From: Planctomycetota bacterium
GTDB taxonomy: Bacteria; Planctomycetota; UBA1135; GCA-002686595
DNA length: 64,000 nt
NCBI GenBank assembly: GCA_020638875.1
Contig: JACKHS010000004.1
Span: forward strand, 1 to 64,000
Reading direction: 5' to 3'
In this document: positions 27,845 through 35,525 of the stretch, piece by piece
How positions within the stretch are numbered: position 1 is the first letter of the stretch
Layout: every line of letters starts with the position of its first letter
Notes under the pieces: model-generated
Database searches by the model: none
What the model was told of the DNA's origin: nothing
What the model saw: only the letters and a program-made list of their open reading frames with translations
Made by a program: the position numbers and the translations under genes

Positions 27845-28978
27845 CTACTGCAGGAACTCGGCCGCGACGGCGTCAGCGAGCGGCAGGCCGCGCTCGGTGA
27901 GCGCGAAGCGTCCCTCGCGCTCGTGCAGCAGGCCTTCGCTCGCGAACGCGCGCGCGCGCGCCTCGCACGGGTCGTCGGTCGCCGTGAAGCGCGCCACCGC
28001 GCGCGCCTCGCGCGGATCGACGCCGCACAGCGTGCGCAGGCCGAGCCACCATGTCTCGCCCAGGCGCTGCGCGGGCTCGAGGGCCTCGCTCCAGTCGCGA
28101 GCCTCCCCCGTCGCCCGCGCACGCTCGACGTAGCGCTGCAGCACCTTGGTGTTGCCCGCGCGCACGCCGTCGACGTGGCTCACGGCGGAGGGGCCGAGGC
28201 CGACGTAGGGTCCGTTCGCCCAGTAGTTGAGGTTGTGGCGGCACTCGCGCCCGCTGCGCGCGTAGTTGGAGATCTCGTAGCGCGCGAGGCCCGCGGCGCG
28301 CGTCTGCTCGAGCGTGATCGCGAGCAGCTCGAGCTCGCGCGCGTCGGAGTGGCGCTGGATGCGACCGCTCTCCAGCCAGCGACGGAAGACCGTGTCCTCC
28401 TCGAACGCGAGGTTGTAGGCCGAGAGGTGGTCGGGCGCGAGCGCGAGCACGCGCGCGAGCGCCGCCGACCACGTGGCCGCGTCGTGCCCGGGCGCCGCGA
28501 AGATCACGTCGACGTTCACCGCGGGCACGCCAGCGCTGCGCGCCGCGTCGTACGCGCGGAAGGACTGCTCCACGTCGTGCACACGGCCGAAGAGCGCGAG
28601 CGTCTCGGGCTCGAGCGACTGGAAGCCGATCGAGAGGCGGTCGACGCCGAGGTCGACGAGCGCCCGCGCCTTGTCGACGTCGAGGCTCTCGGGGTTGCAC
28701 TCGACCGTCGTCTCGCACGACGAGGCGCGGAAGCCGGTCAGCTCCTCGAGCCCGTCGAGCAGGCGCCGTAGCGAAGCGATCGAGAGCAGCGAGGGCGTGC
28801 CGCCGCCGAGGAAGACGGTGCGTGGCGCGCGCGGCGCGCGACGCCGAGCTTCGGCCAGGATCGCGTCCACCGTGCCTTCGACGTCGAGGCCCTCGGCGGG
28901 CAGCGAGTAGAAGTCACAGTAGTGACACTTCTTCTCGCAGAACGGAACGTGGACGTAGAGCGGCGTGCCGTCGGGCAC
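27845..28978 (-). CDS. hemW: Radical SAM HemW-like protein
   Basis: A 377-residue member of the HemN/HemW family. HemW is now viewed as a haem-trafficking chaperone, not a coproporphyrinogen oxidase. The cluster motif is CEKKCHYC with cysteines at residues 14, 18 and 21, in the context YVHVPFCEKKCHYCDFY. GGGTPS, TVECNPES and DRLSIGFQSLE follow. The HemN extra cysteine seen in true oxidases (CxxxCxxCxC) is absent, since CDFY follows the third cysteine, which favours HemW. The start is GTG, 19 bases after the sigma-factor stop, so the two may be co-transcribed. Confidence 0.88.
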   Translation of the reverse strand: MPDGTPLYVHVPFCEKKCHYCDFYSLPAEGLDVEGTVDAILAEARRRAPRAPRTVFLGGGTPSLLSIASLRRLLDGLEELTGFRASSCETTVECNPESLDVDKARALVDLGVDRLSIGFQSLEPETLALFGRVHDVEQSFRAYDAARSAGVPAVNVDVIFAAPGHDAATWSAALARVLALAPDHLSAYNLAFEEDTVFRRWLESGRIQRHSDARELELLAITLEQTRAAGLARYEISNYARSGRECRHNLNYWANGPYVGLGPSAVSHVDGVRAGNTKVLQRYVERARATGEARDWSEALEPAQRLGETWWLGLRTLCGVDPREARAVARFTATDDPCEARARAFASEGLLHEREGRFALTERGLPLADAVAAEFLQ

Positions 28979-28997
28979 GCGCTCTGCGTCCTGGGCT

Positions 28998-29858
28998 TCA
29001 CTCGCCCCGCGGCTTGCCGCTGCGCTTCTGGATGTCGTGGGTCTTGGCCTCGCCGCTCATCACGGCGTAGAGCTTGCGCAGCGCTTCCTGTTCGATCTGG
29101 CGCACGCGCTCGCGGGTGAGGCCGACGATCTTACCGATCTCCTTGAGCGTGAGGGGCTCCGGGTCGCCGTCGCCGAGGCCGTAGCGCAGTCGCAGGATCG
29201 TGGCGTCGCGCTCGTCGATGATCTGCAGCAGCTCCTCGAGCTTGGCCAGGAGGTCGACGTTCATGAGCTGCTCGTCCGGCGTCTCGACGTCGTTGTCCTG
29301 CACCGTGTCCTGCGTCTGCGAGAGGACGTCGAGCGAGACCTGCGGGCCCAGGCCCGACGTGACGATCGTGCGGCGCAGGAGCGGCCAGTTGTTCTTCGGG
29401 ACGCCGAGCTCCTCGGCGACCTCCTCCACGCTCGGCACACGACCGAGGCGGAAGGTGAGCTCGTGGCTGACCACGCGCCACTTCGAGATGATCTCGCTCA
29501 TGTAGCTCGGCACGCGCACGGACTTGACCGTGTTGGTCAGCGCGCGGCGGATCGCCTGCTTGATCCACCAGGTGCCGTAGGTCGAGAAGCGGCAGCCCGC
29601 CTCGGGGTCGAACTTCTCGGCGGCCTTCATCAGGCCGATGTTGCCCTCGGCGATCAGGTCGGGCAGCGAGAGGCCGCGCTCCGCGTACATCTTCGCCACC
29701 GAGACGACGAGGCGCAGGTTGGCGCGGATGAGGTGCTCGCGCGCCGCCAGGTCGCCCTGGTGGATGCGACGGCCGAGCTCCTGCTCCTGCTCGGCGGTGA
29801 GCAGCGGCACCTCGTTGATCTCCTGGAGGTAGGTCTCGAGACAGCGTTCGGAAGAAAT
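28998..29858 (-). CDS. RpoD/SigA-family RNA polymerase sigma factor, probable AUU start
   Basis: A 286-residue sigma-70 family protein lacking region 1.1. Region 1.2 is LETYLQEINEVPLLTAEQEQE, region 2 is HLIRANLRLVVSVAKMYAER with the core-binding and -10 helix SLPDLIAEGNIGLMKAAEKF and STYGTWWIKQAIRRAL. Region 3 follows, and region 4 ends with the helix-turn-helix LTLKEIGKIVGLTRERVRQI. Region 1.2 begins only seven codons after an ATT codon at 29858. No ATG, GTG or TTG exists in frame nearby upstream, and a perfect AGGAGG lies six bases before that ATT. AUU initiation is therefore inferred. The length suits a RpoS- or SigA-like factor; which promoters it serves is unknown. Confidence 0.88.
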   Translation of the reverse strand: MSSERCLETYLQEINEVPLLTAEQEQELGRRIHQGDLAAREHLIRANLRLVVSVAKMYAERGLSLPDLIAEGNIGLMKAAEKFDPEAGCRFSTYGTWWIKQAIRRALTNTVKSVRVPSYMSEIISKWRVVSHELTFRLGRVPSVEEVAEELGVPKNNWPLLRRTIVTSGLGPQVSLDVLSQTQDTVQDNDVETPDEQLMNVDLLAKLEELLQIIDERDATILRLRYGLGDGDPEPLTLKEIGKIVGLTRERVRQIEQEALRKLYAVMSGEAKTHDIQKRSGKPRGE

Positions 29859-29870
29859 GACGGACCTCCT
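29856..29870 (-). promoter_or_regulatory. Shine-Dalgarno and AUU start codon of the sigma factor
   Basis: On the minus strand AGGAGG (29870-29865) is separated by six bases (TCCGTC) from ATT (29858-29856), which opens the sigma-factor frame. It is the strongest ribosome binding site seen in the window and decides the start. Confidence 0.65.
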
Positions 29871-30071
29871 GGCGACGAGCGCGGGGCGTCGGGGGGGACA
29901 GCCGCGAGCGGCGGTTCCAGGCCGTGGGGCCGGGGATTGGATGGCCCTGGATCGACCCCCCTCGCGCGGATTCTTGAGGTAGGAAGCCGGATCCGCGGCT
30001 TGCCGCGCGGGGCCGTCGGATCGCGCGGGCCGTCTGGTATCCTGCGCGCGGCCCCGCGGGCCGCCCCGCTC

Positions 30072-31379
30072 ATGCACCAGTCCTCCCTCGACCGCATCAT
30101 CACGGAGGAGGAGTTCGCCCTGGCCCTCGCCGCTGGGGGGCAACTCTTCTTCCGCCTGGGCAATTCCCTGCTGGCGACCTCCGGGCCCGAACGGACGCGC
30201 AAGCACCTCTACCAGCTCGTCATCGAGGCCGACAGCGTGGAGGTCTTCCTCGACGACCACGGAGCGCGCTACAACCAGGCCTTCTTCTTCTTCCGCGAGC
30301 TGGTGGCCTCGATCCGCGGCTTCGCGCGGGCCGGCTTCGCTCTGGCCCACCTGGCCTACCGCTTCGAGGGCTACCGCACGCGCATGCTCCTGCTGCCCGA
30401 CCGCCTGGCAGCCTTCCGCGAGTCGCTCTCCCACTCGGTGGGCTTCCTGCGCCACTCGATCGAGGTGCTGATGCGCGCCGCGCAGGAAGAGGCGGAGCTA
30501 AATGGGGTGGAATGGGGCGACAAGTTCTTCCCAGAGGAGGACTTCCGGTCGACCCACGTGAACCTGAAGCTGCCGCGCAACCTGGGCGAGGAGACCCAGG
30601 GCGGCGAGGGCATGCGGCCGTCGGAGATCGCGAGCAAGTACCTCGAGGTCTGCTCGCTGCTCGAGGGCCTGGGCATCCGGCCGATCCACGACGAGGGCGA
30701 GCGCGAGGCCTTCCTCGGCCGCATCTGCCGCGAGGAGCAGGCCCGGGTCTACGAGGCGACCGTGCACAACCTGCAGTCGGCCTACGACACGCACTTCAAG
30801 AACACCACGCTCGAGCTCGAGGAGCCGCGGCTGATCGAGCTGCGCGGGCACGCTTCGGCGGCGTTCCACCTGCTCGAGGCCGTCACGATCCTGGCCCACT
30901 TCGTCGAGCGCCACGAGTCGCACCAAGGTGCCGAGGCTCTCGCGGGCCGCATGAACCGACTGGTGCAGCGCTCCGAGGTGCGGGCGGTGACGCTCAACCA
31001 CCTGCTCTCGTGGGCGGCCGAGCTGCTCCATCAGGGCCGCGAGACCGCACAGGGCTTGCTGTCGACCTTCACCAACGCTCGGCAGCTCACGATCGAGCTC
31101 CCGCCGGACCTCGTCGTGCACGCGCGGCCGGCCTCGCTGATCGTCGGCATCGTGAACCACCACGGCACCCCCGTCGAGATGGAGGTCTGCGGACACACGG
31201 CCAACGCGGGCTCGATCCTCGAGGTGATGATCGCCGTGGGCTCGCACCCCGACAATCGCACCTTCGTGTTCCGCGGGGACGAGCATCCGCTCCGCGACAT
31301 CGAAGCCCTGTTCTCGGCCGGGTTGGGCGAAGGTGGCCTCGACGGGCTCCCGGCGAGCCTGCGCTACCTCGCCGAATAG
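30072..31379 (+). CDS. Large helical protein with C-terminal HPr-like domain
   Basis: A 435-residue cytoplasmic protein. The first 330 residues are mostly alpha-helical and unrecognised (for example FFFFRELVASIRGFARAGFAL and HLLEAVTILAHFVERHESHQG). The last ~90 form an HPr-type phosphocarrier domain. VVHARPASLIVGIVNHH puts the phosphorylatable histidine at residue 350, and NAGSILEVMIAVGSHPD and FRGDEHPLRDIEALF follow. In PTS systems HPr accepts phosphate from enzyme I on that His. I see no Ser-46-like context beyond AGSILEVM. No other PTS gene is in the window. It is divergent from the sigma-factor gene across about 210 bases and may be regulatory rather than a sugar-transport protein. Confidence 0.78.
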   Translation: MHQSSLDRIITEEEFALALAAGGQLFFRLGNSLLATSGPERTRKHLYQLVIEADSVEVFLDDHGARYNQAFFFFRELVASIRGFARAGFALAHLAYRFEGYRTRMLLLPDRLAAFRESLSHSVGFLRHSIEVLMRAAQEEAELNGVEWGDKFFPEEDFRSTHVNLKLPRNLGEETQGGEGMRPSEIASKYLEVCSLLEGLGIRPIHDEGEREAFLGRICREEQARVYEATVHNLQSAYDTHFKNTTLELEEPRLIELRGHASAAFHLLEAVTILAHFVERHESHQGAEALAGRMNRLVQRSEVRAVTLNHLLSWAAELLHQGRETAQGLLSTFTNARQLTIELPPDLVVHARPASLIVGIVNHHGTPVEMEVCGHTANAGSILEVMIAVGSHPDNRTFVFRGDEHPLRDIEALFSAGLGEGGLDGLPASLRYLAE

Positions 31380-31396
31380 AGGCGTTTGGGGGTCAG

Positions 31397-32131
31397 TTAG
31401 ACTCCAAGAAAGAGCCGGTCGGCCAACACGCCCGGCAGGCCGGCCGCGCGGATGCGCGCAGCTTCGCGCTCGATGTCGTAGGCGACGCGGCCGATGGTGA
31501 CGCGGTCCAGGTCGGTGTCGTAGACCGCATAGGCCGCGCGACACTCCTCGTCGCGGGGCTGCCCGACGCTCCCCACGTTGACGAGCGCCGAGTGGGCCTC
31601 CGACAGGTCGATCTCGTTCTCCATCGTGTACGCCGTGCGGTGCGGATCCTGGGCCAGGCGCAGGAGGGTCACCGGAACGTGCGTGTGGCCGACGAAGCAC
31701 ACGCGGCCCTCGAGCAGGTCGAGGCTGGGGTCCGCGTCGGTCGTGCTCTGGATGTAGTCGAAGAGCTCTGGATTGGCGTAGGTGCCGTGCGCCACCGAGC
31801 AGTCCTCCAGGTCGCGCACGAGTGGCAACTCGGCGAGCCACGCGTGATGGTGGCCGGAGAGCACGCTGGCCGTCCAGCGGACGGCTTCTCGAGCGTAGTT
31901 GTTGAAGTAGAGCAGCTCGATCTTGCCCGCCACCGCGGCGTCGTGGTTGCCCAAGACGACTTCCGCCCCCACCTCGCGCAGCAGGTCGATGCACTCACGC
32001 GGCGCGGCCCCGTACCCGACGACGTCCCCCACGCTCAGAACTCGGCGCACGCCCTCCGTCTCGAAGCACCGAAGGACTTCCTCCAGGGCCGAGAGGTTGG
32101 CGTGAATGTCGCCGAGGATGCCGTACTTCAT
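31397..32131 (-). CDS. Calcineurin-like metallophosphoesterase (YfcE/DiaA-like fold)
   Basis: A 244-residue phosphoesterase with the dinuclear metal motifs in order: GDIHAN (7-12), GDVVGYG (about 35-41), GNHDAA, SGHHHAW and GHTHVP. The family hydrolyses small phosphoesters or protein phosphates; the substrate here is unknown. The ATG at 32131 overlaps the stop of the preceding membrane-protein gene by four bases. The open frame upstream of the ATG is a shadow of that gene. It converges on the HPr-fusion gene. Confidence 0.86.
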   Translation of the reverse strand: MKYGILGDIHANLSALEEVLRCFETEGVRRVLSVGDVVGYGAAPRECIDLLREVGAEVVLGNHDAAVAGKIELLYFNNYAREAVRWTASVLSGHHHAWLAELPLVRDLEDCSVAHGTYANPELFDYIQSTTDADPSLDLLEGRVCFVGHTHVPVTLLRLAQDPHRTAYTMENEIDLSEAHSALVNVGSVGQPRDEECRAAYAVYDTDLDRVTIGRVAYDIEREAARIRAAGLPGVLADRLFLGV

Positions 32132-32814
32132 CGCGTGGGGAGTGGCGCGCGCAAGCGGGGGGAAGAGGCCAGGAGCCACAGCACAAGGCCGAGGACCGCT
32201 ATCGGCTGAAGGGCCTGCGCGCATCCATGCAGACTGAGCTCGTGGGCGTGATCTGCACCCGCCTGGGAATCCAGCAGCGAGGCCAACTCGCCCAGACCCC
32301 CTCCCCGGGCTGCGGCGAGGCTGGGGACGATCCAAACGAGGAGCAGGAAGGCCAAGGACGCGGTCGAAGGGCGCAGGCGGAGCTGCAACAGACAGGCAGC
32401 CAGGAGCCCTTGGTGCAGGACGAGGACGGCCCCTGCCGCCAGGAGCGCCCCCCAAGCGGCGTCCAGCTCGCGAGCGAACAGCAGGGGTGCGATCCAGGTC
32501 GCACCGAGGCCCAGGAGGCCGGCCGCTAGGGTGGCGGCGAGTTGCGCGACGAGCGTTGCGCCTCCAGCGCCGCGCTCGAGGATCCACTGGTGGCGACCGA
32601 GGGTGCGCACGGCCAGCAAGGTCCCCAGGAGCGTGCCCAACCAGCCGCAGCCCACCGCCAGAGTCCCGGCATCGGTAGTGGACAGGACCGCGAAGAGCGG
32701 GCTCTGGCTGACCAGGATGGGCCAGAGGGCCGCGGAGCCGAGGAACAGCAGCCAGGACTCGGGCCCCGTGCCCAAGCGCCGGAGCATCCACCAGGCGGAG
32801 CGCATCGCCAGCAT
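32128..32814 (-). CDS. Polytopic membrane protein of unknown function
   Basis: A 228-residue protein with about six hydrophobic helices (for example ESWLLFLGSAALWPILV, LAVGCGWLGTLLGTLLAV, LAATLAAGLLGLGATWIAPLL, LLLVWIVPSLAAA). I do not recognise a family. Its size and layout recall ABC-type permease subunits of the ABC-2 kind, but no ATPase is near. It overlaps the phosphoesterase start by four bases and is probably translated with it. Confidence 0.65.
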   Translation of the reverse strand: MLAMRSAWWMLRRLGTGPESWLLFLGSAALWPILVSQSPLFAVLSTTDAGTLAVGCGWLGTLLGTLLAVRTLGRHQWILERGAGGATLVAQLAATLAAGLLGLGATWIAPLLFARELDAAWGALLAAGAVLVLHQGLLAACLLQLRLRPSTASLAFLLLVWIVPSLAAARGGGLGELASLLDSQAGADHAHELSLHGCAQALQPIAVLGLVLWLLASSPRLRAPLPTR

Positions 32815-32900
32815 GGCGCCCTTGTAGAGCCCGCTGTGGGGCGAATCCAGGACGATCCTGGTCCTTGCGCTACCCGGGCACCTTCACAGCGGTCGGCTGC

Positions 32901-32928
32901 TTGACCCCGCCGGGTGAACGTCTAGCCT
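32901..32928 (+). promoter_or_regulatory. Possible promoter upstream of parB
   Basis: TTGACC (32901-32906) is followed by a 16-base gap and TAGCCT (32923-32928), about 140 bases before the parB TTG. The -10 is weak; included as the best candidate in this gap. Confidence 0.3.
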
Positions 32929-33065
32929 AGAGCCTTCTGACGGAACCGGCTGGCTCGGGGAGAACGCCCTGCGCACCGGAGCGCGACCGAGTGACCGTGC
33001 CGGGACCAGCGCTTGGTCGCCGACCGGCCACTCCTCTGACCCCCCTACTCCTCGAGGACTCGACC

Positions 33066-33974
33066 TTGGAACGAAGGCTTGGACGTGGACTGGGATCCCT
33101 GCTCGGGACCCCGACGACCGAAGAGACTCCCGCGGCCCCCACGACGGCTCTGCCGATCGACAAGATCCGGCCGAACGCCGAGCAGCCCCGGCGCGTGTTC
33201 GACCCCGCCGGCCTCGAGGAGCTTCGCGACTCGATTCTTCAACACGGCGTGCTGCAGCCCGTGGTGGTCCGATCCATCGAAGGCGGCTACGAGCTGATCG
33301 CCGGAGAGCGGCGCTGGCGCTGCGCTCGCCTGGCGGGTCTGGCTGAGATCCCCGCCATCGTGCGCGAGGTCGGGGATCAAGAGCGCCTCGAGCTGGCGCT
33401 CGTCGAGAACGTCCAGCGTCGCGATCTGGATGCGATGGAGAAGGCGCGGGGCTACAAGCGCATGCAAGACGGCCTCGGCCTGACGCAGGAGCAGGTCGCC
33501 AAGAAGGTTGGCCTCAAGCGCGCCACCGTGGCCAACCACTTGCGCCTGCTCGAACTGCCGGGCGAGGTGCAGCAGGCTGTCTCCGAAGGCCTCATCACCA
33601 TGGGGCACGCACGAGCGCTGCTCGCTTTGCCGACCGCCGAGGAGCAGAAGGCGGCGCTGGGGCGGATCGTGCGTGAAGGCCTCTCGGTGCGCGGAATCGA
33701 AGATCTGGCTCGGGCTCAGGCAACGCCGACTCGTGCTGCGGTGACCCCGACGGAAACGGCCGATGTCGAGCAGGAGGCGACCGAACCTACCAAGGAGCTC
33801 GTTCCCGAGGCCCCGTGGATTCGCGACCTTCAGCGGCGCATGCAGGTGCACCTCGGCACGAAGGTCTCCCTGGCCAGTCGCGAGGGCTACAAGGGCAAGA
33901 TCGTGATCGAGTACTACAACCGCGAGGACCTCGAGCGACTGATCGCGCTGCTGGCTCCCCAGGAGTCTCTCTAG
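33066..33974 (+). CDS. parB: ParB/Spo0J chromosome partitioning protein
   Basis: A 302-residue DNA-binding CTPase-fold protein that loads at parS and works with ParA. It begins with the ParA-contact peptide ERRLGRGLGSLLG. The CTP-fold motif ELIAGERRWRCARLAGL and ALVENVQRRDLDAMEKARGY follow, then the helix-turn-helix LTQEQVAKKVGLKRATVANHLRLLELP and the dimer domain ending EYYNREDLERLIALL. TTG at 33066 is chosen because it begins right at the conserved ERRLGRGLG peptide; GTG at 32991 would add 25 atypical residues. Two parS-like palindromes lie 9 and 46 bases after the stop. parA is 12 kb away rather than next door. Confidence 0.93.
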   Translation: MERRLGRGLGSLLGTPTTEETPAAPTTALPIDKIRPNAEQPRRVFDPAGLEELRDSILQHGVLQPVVVRSIEGGYELIAGERRWRCARLAGLAEIPAIVREVGDQERLELALVENVQRRDLDAMEKARGYKRMQDGLGLTQEQVAKKVGLKRATVANHLRLLELPGEVQQAVSEGLITMGHARALLALPTAEEQKAALGRIVREGLSVRGIEDLARAQATPTRAAVTPTETADVEQEATEPTKELVPEAPWIRDLQRRMQVHLGTKVSLASREGYKGKIVIEYYNREDLERLIALLAPQESL

Positions 33975-33982
33975 CGCGCTAG

Positions 33983-33998
33983 CGTTCCACGTGGAACA
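33983..33998. promoter_or_regulatory. parS-like site 1
   Basis: CGTTCCACGTGGAACA contains the perfect 14-base palindrome GTTCCACGTGGAAC. It differs little from the bacterial parS consensus TGTTTCACGTGAAACA and its TGTTCCACGTGGAACA variant, and lies just after parB. Confidence 0.85.
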
Positions 33999-34019
33999 CC
34001 CACGCGATCAGGCGCGGGG

Positions 34020-34035
34020 CGTTCCACGTGGAACA
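34020..34035. promoter_or_regulatory. parS-like site 2
   Basis: A second identical 16-mer (CGTTCCACGTGGAACA), 37 bases from the first. Duplicate sites this close to parB support a true ParB-loading point. It is followed at once by the long hairpin at 34041-34090. Confidence 0.85.
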
Positions 34036-34040
34036 GTCCA

Positions 34041-34090
34041 CCGAAACGAAGCGAGCCTCGGCAGGTGTGCCGAGGCTCGCTTCGTTTCGG
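34041..34090. terminator. Perfect 23-bp hairpin between convergent parB and cyclophilin genes
   Basis: The arms at 34041-34063 and 34068-34090 are exact reverse complements around the loop GGTG. The arms start CCGAAACGAAGCGAGCC. With convergent genes on both sides, a bidirectional terminator is the likely role, although neither side has a clear T-tract, so the hairpin alone is the evidence. Confidence 0.65.
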
Positions 34091-34121
34091 CCGCCACCGG
34101 GGGCGACTCGACAGGGAGGGA

Positions 34122-35150
34122 TCAGGCGCCGGGCAGTACGTCGGTACCGAGGATCGTGATGGGCTCCAGCGGCACCGGGATCGGCGGTTCCGTCGCGGCT
34201 TCGGAGATGGCCTTCACCACGTCCTGGCCCTCGAGCACCTTCGCGAACACCACGTTCTGGCGGTTGAGCATGTGGAGCGGGCCCGCGGTCCAGTAGAACA
34301 GGCTGCCGTTCGGGCCCTCTTGGCCCTCCAGGGTGACCATGCCCATGTAGCCGGCGAAGTTGCTCAGCCCCGTGTCTTCCTTCTCCAGGGTGTAGTCGGC
34401 ACCGACCTCGCCCCAAGTCTCGGAGTCACCCTCTCGGGACGCCGGGTCGCCGGCTTCGACGAGCAGGTTCGGAGCGACCCGGTGCACGTGGGTGCCGTCG
34501 TAGTAGCCTTCGCCCGCGAGCTTCAGGAAGTTCTCCGAGGTCTTCGGGGCGCGGTCCGTGTACAGCGCGACGACGACGTCGCCCTTGTCGGTTCGGATTC
34601 GAACGCGCGGGGCACCCGCCGGAGGCTCGGGGTTCACGTAGAGGCCAGGGTGGGCCGCACGCCAGGTGATCTCGGCGTCGTACACCTTGCGAAGGCGCTC
34701 GGGGAGCGACAGGTCCGTCACGCTGCCCTCGAAGGGGAACTTCTGCTTCACGAGGGCGTGGTCGGGGTAGGCCGCGACCAGCCGCTCGATCACCCGGGCG
34801 GCCTCTTCGGCGCGCTCCTGTTCGTAGAGGCTCTCCGCCTCGAGGAAGAGGGCCCAGGGGCCGGCATGCGTGCCCTGGAGCTGCTGGGCGAGTTTGTCGA
34901 GCTCCTCGGGATCTCCCACCAGGCGTCCCGTGAGCTGGCTGGGGCTGAGCGCTTCGACGAGGGTCGACCAGCTCTGGTCCGTCTCCTGCTGCGCCTGCTG
35001 ACGGCGGTAGCTCGTGAACAGGATGACGGCGGTGACCAGGACGGCGAGGACCGCGGCCTTGGGCCAGTGCCGCTCGACGAACTCGGCCAGCGCCGACTTC
35101 TCCTCCGGTCCGACGAGGGTCACCTCGGTGGGGGCCTTGTGCTTTGCCAT
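34122..35150 (-). CDS. Membrane-anchored cyclophilin-type peptidyl-prolyl isomerase
   Basis: A 342-residue protein with a short cytoplasmic N-terminus, one TM helix (about 31-46, KAAVLAVLVTAVILF) and a helical, TPR-like middle. From about residue 190 there is a cyclophilin domain: VRIRTDKGDVVVALYTDRAPKTSENF, HVHRVAPNLLVEAGDP and the end VVFAKVLEGQDVVKAI. The catalytic arginine (HRV) is kept, but the QGGDP glutamine is Glu (EAGDP) and the NGSQFFI stretch reads NGSLFYWT, so activity may be reduced. The ATG at 35150 (MAKHKAPTEV) is used; more upstream codons are not protein-like. It would work in the periplasm or outer-membrane biogenesis. Confidence 0.85.
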   Translation of the reverse strand: MAKHKAPTEVTLVGPEEKSALAEFVERHWPKAAVLAVLVTAVILFTSYRRQQAQQETDQSWSTLVEALSPSQLTGRLVGDPEELDKLAQQLQGTHAGPWALFLEAESLYEQERAEEAARVIERLVAAYPDHALVKQKFPFEGSVTDLSLPERLRKVYDAEITWRAAHPGLYVNPEPPAGAPRVRIRTDKGDVVVALYTDRAPKTSENFLKLAGEGYYDGTHVHRVAPNLLVEAGDPASREGDSETWGEVGADYTLEKEDTGLSNFAGYMGMVTLEGQEGPNGSLFYWTAGPLHMLNRQNVVFAKVLEGQDVVKAISEAATEPPIPVPLEPITILGTDVLPGA

Positions 35151-35525
35151 ATGGTCTTTTAGGTGTCCTTTGGCCCCCACTTGAGGGGCGTTTGTTCTTG
35201 CGATGGCGGTGAATCCCCACGTGGGCGTCCGACTCGGGGGTCGAGCGACCCGGCGAGGGCCCGATCCCTCGAAACAACCGGAGCACGCCAACGCAGCCTA
35301 CCCCGAGCTGGCGGCCGGTCTCTGTGATCGAGGCGCGACTCGGGCCCGAGGAGGGCCGCGCATTATAGAGGGGCACCTTGACATGCAACAAGTCGTGTGC
35401 TCCTCGCCCCCGAGGACGTGACCCGACCGCTCGAACGCGCTTCGGAACGGGCTACCCTGTGCGGTCCGCAGCCTGGTTCGACCCGGATCGGACCCCCCCA
35501 CTGAGACCCGACTCCCCACGACGTC
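35151..35525. other. Divergent intergenic region with one clear promoter
   Basis: This 375-base gap between the cyclophilin gene and the secreted repeat protein has the promoter at 35362-35391 for the minus strand. No tRNA or small RNA gene could be recognised. A small GC hairpin (CCCCTCAAGTGGGG, 35177-35190 region) lies before the cyclophilin ATG. Confidence 0.45.
35362..35391 (-). promoter_or_regulatory. Sigma-70-type promoter for the cyclophilin gene
   Basis: On the minus strand TTGTTG (35391-35386) is followed by 18 bases and a perfect TATAAT (35367-35362). It would give a leader of about 205 bases before the cyclophilin ATG. Confidence 0.6.

Noticed and set aside
29859..30455. Upstream extension of the sigma-factor frame
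   Set aside because: The added stretch is antisense to the HPr-fusion gene and has no sigma region 1.1 character.
35378..35383. TTGACA on the plus strand before the Trp-repeat protein
   Set aside because: No -10 element occurs at the right distance (17 bases downstream reads TCCTCG).
35464..35500. tRNA-like TTCGAC stretch (GGTTCGACCC)
   Set aside because: The flanking bases do not pair as a T-arm and no acceptor or anticodon arms are found; no tRNA or rRNA gene was seen anywhere in the window.
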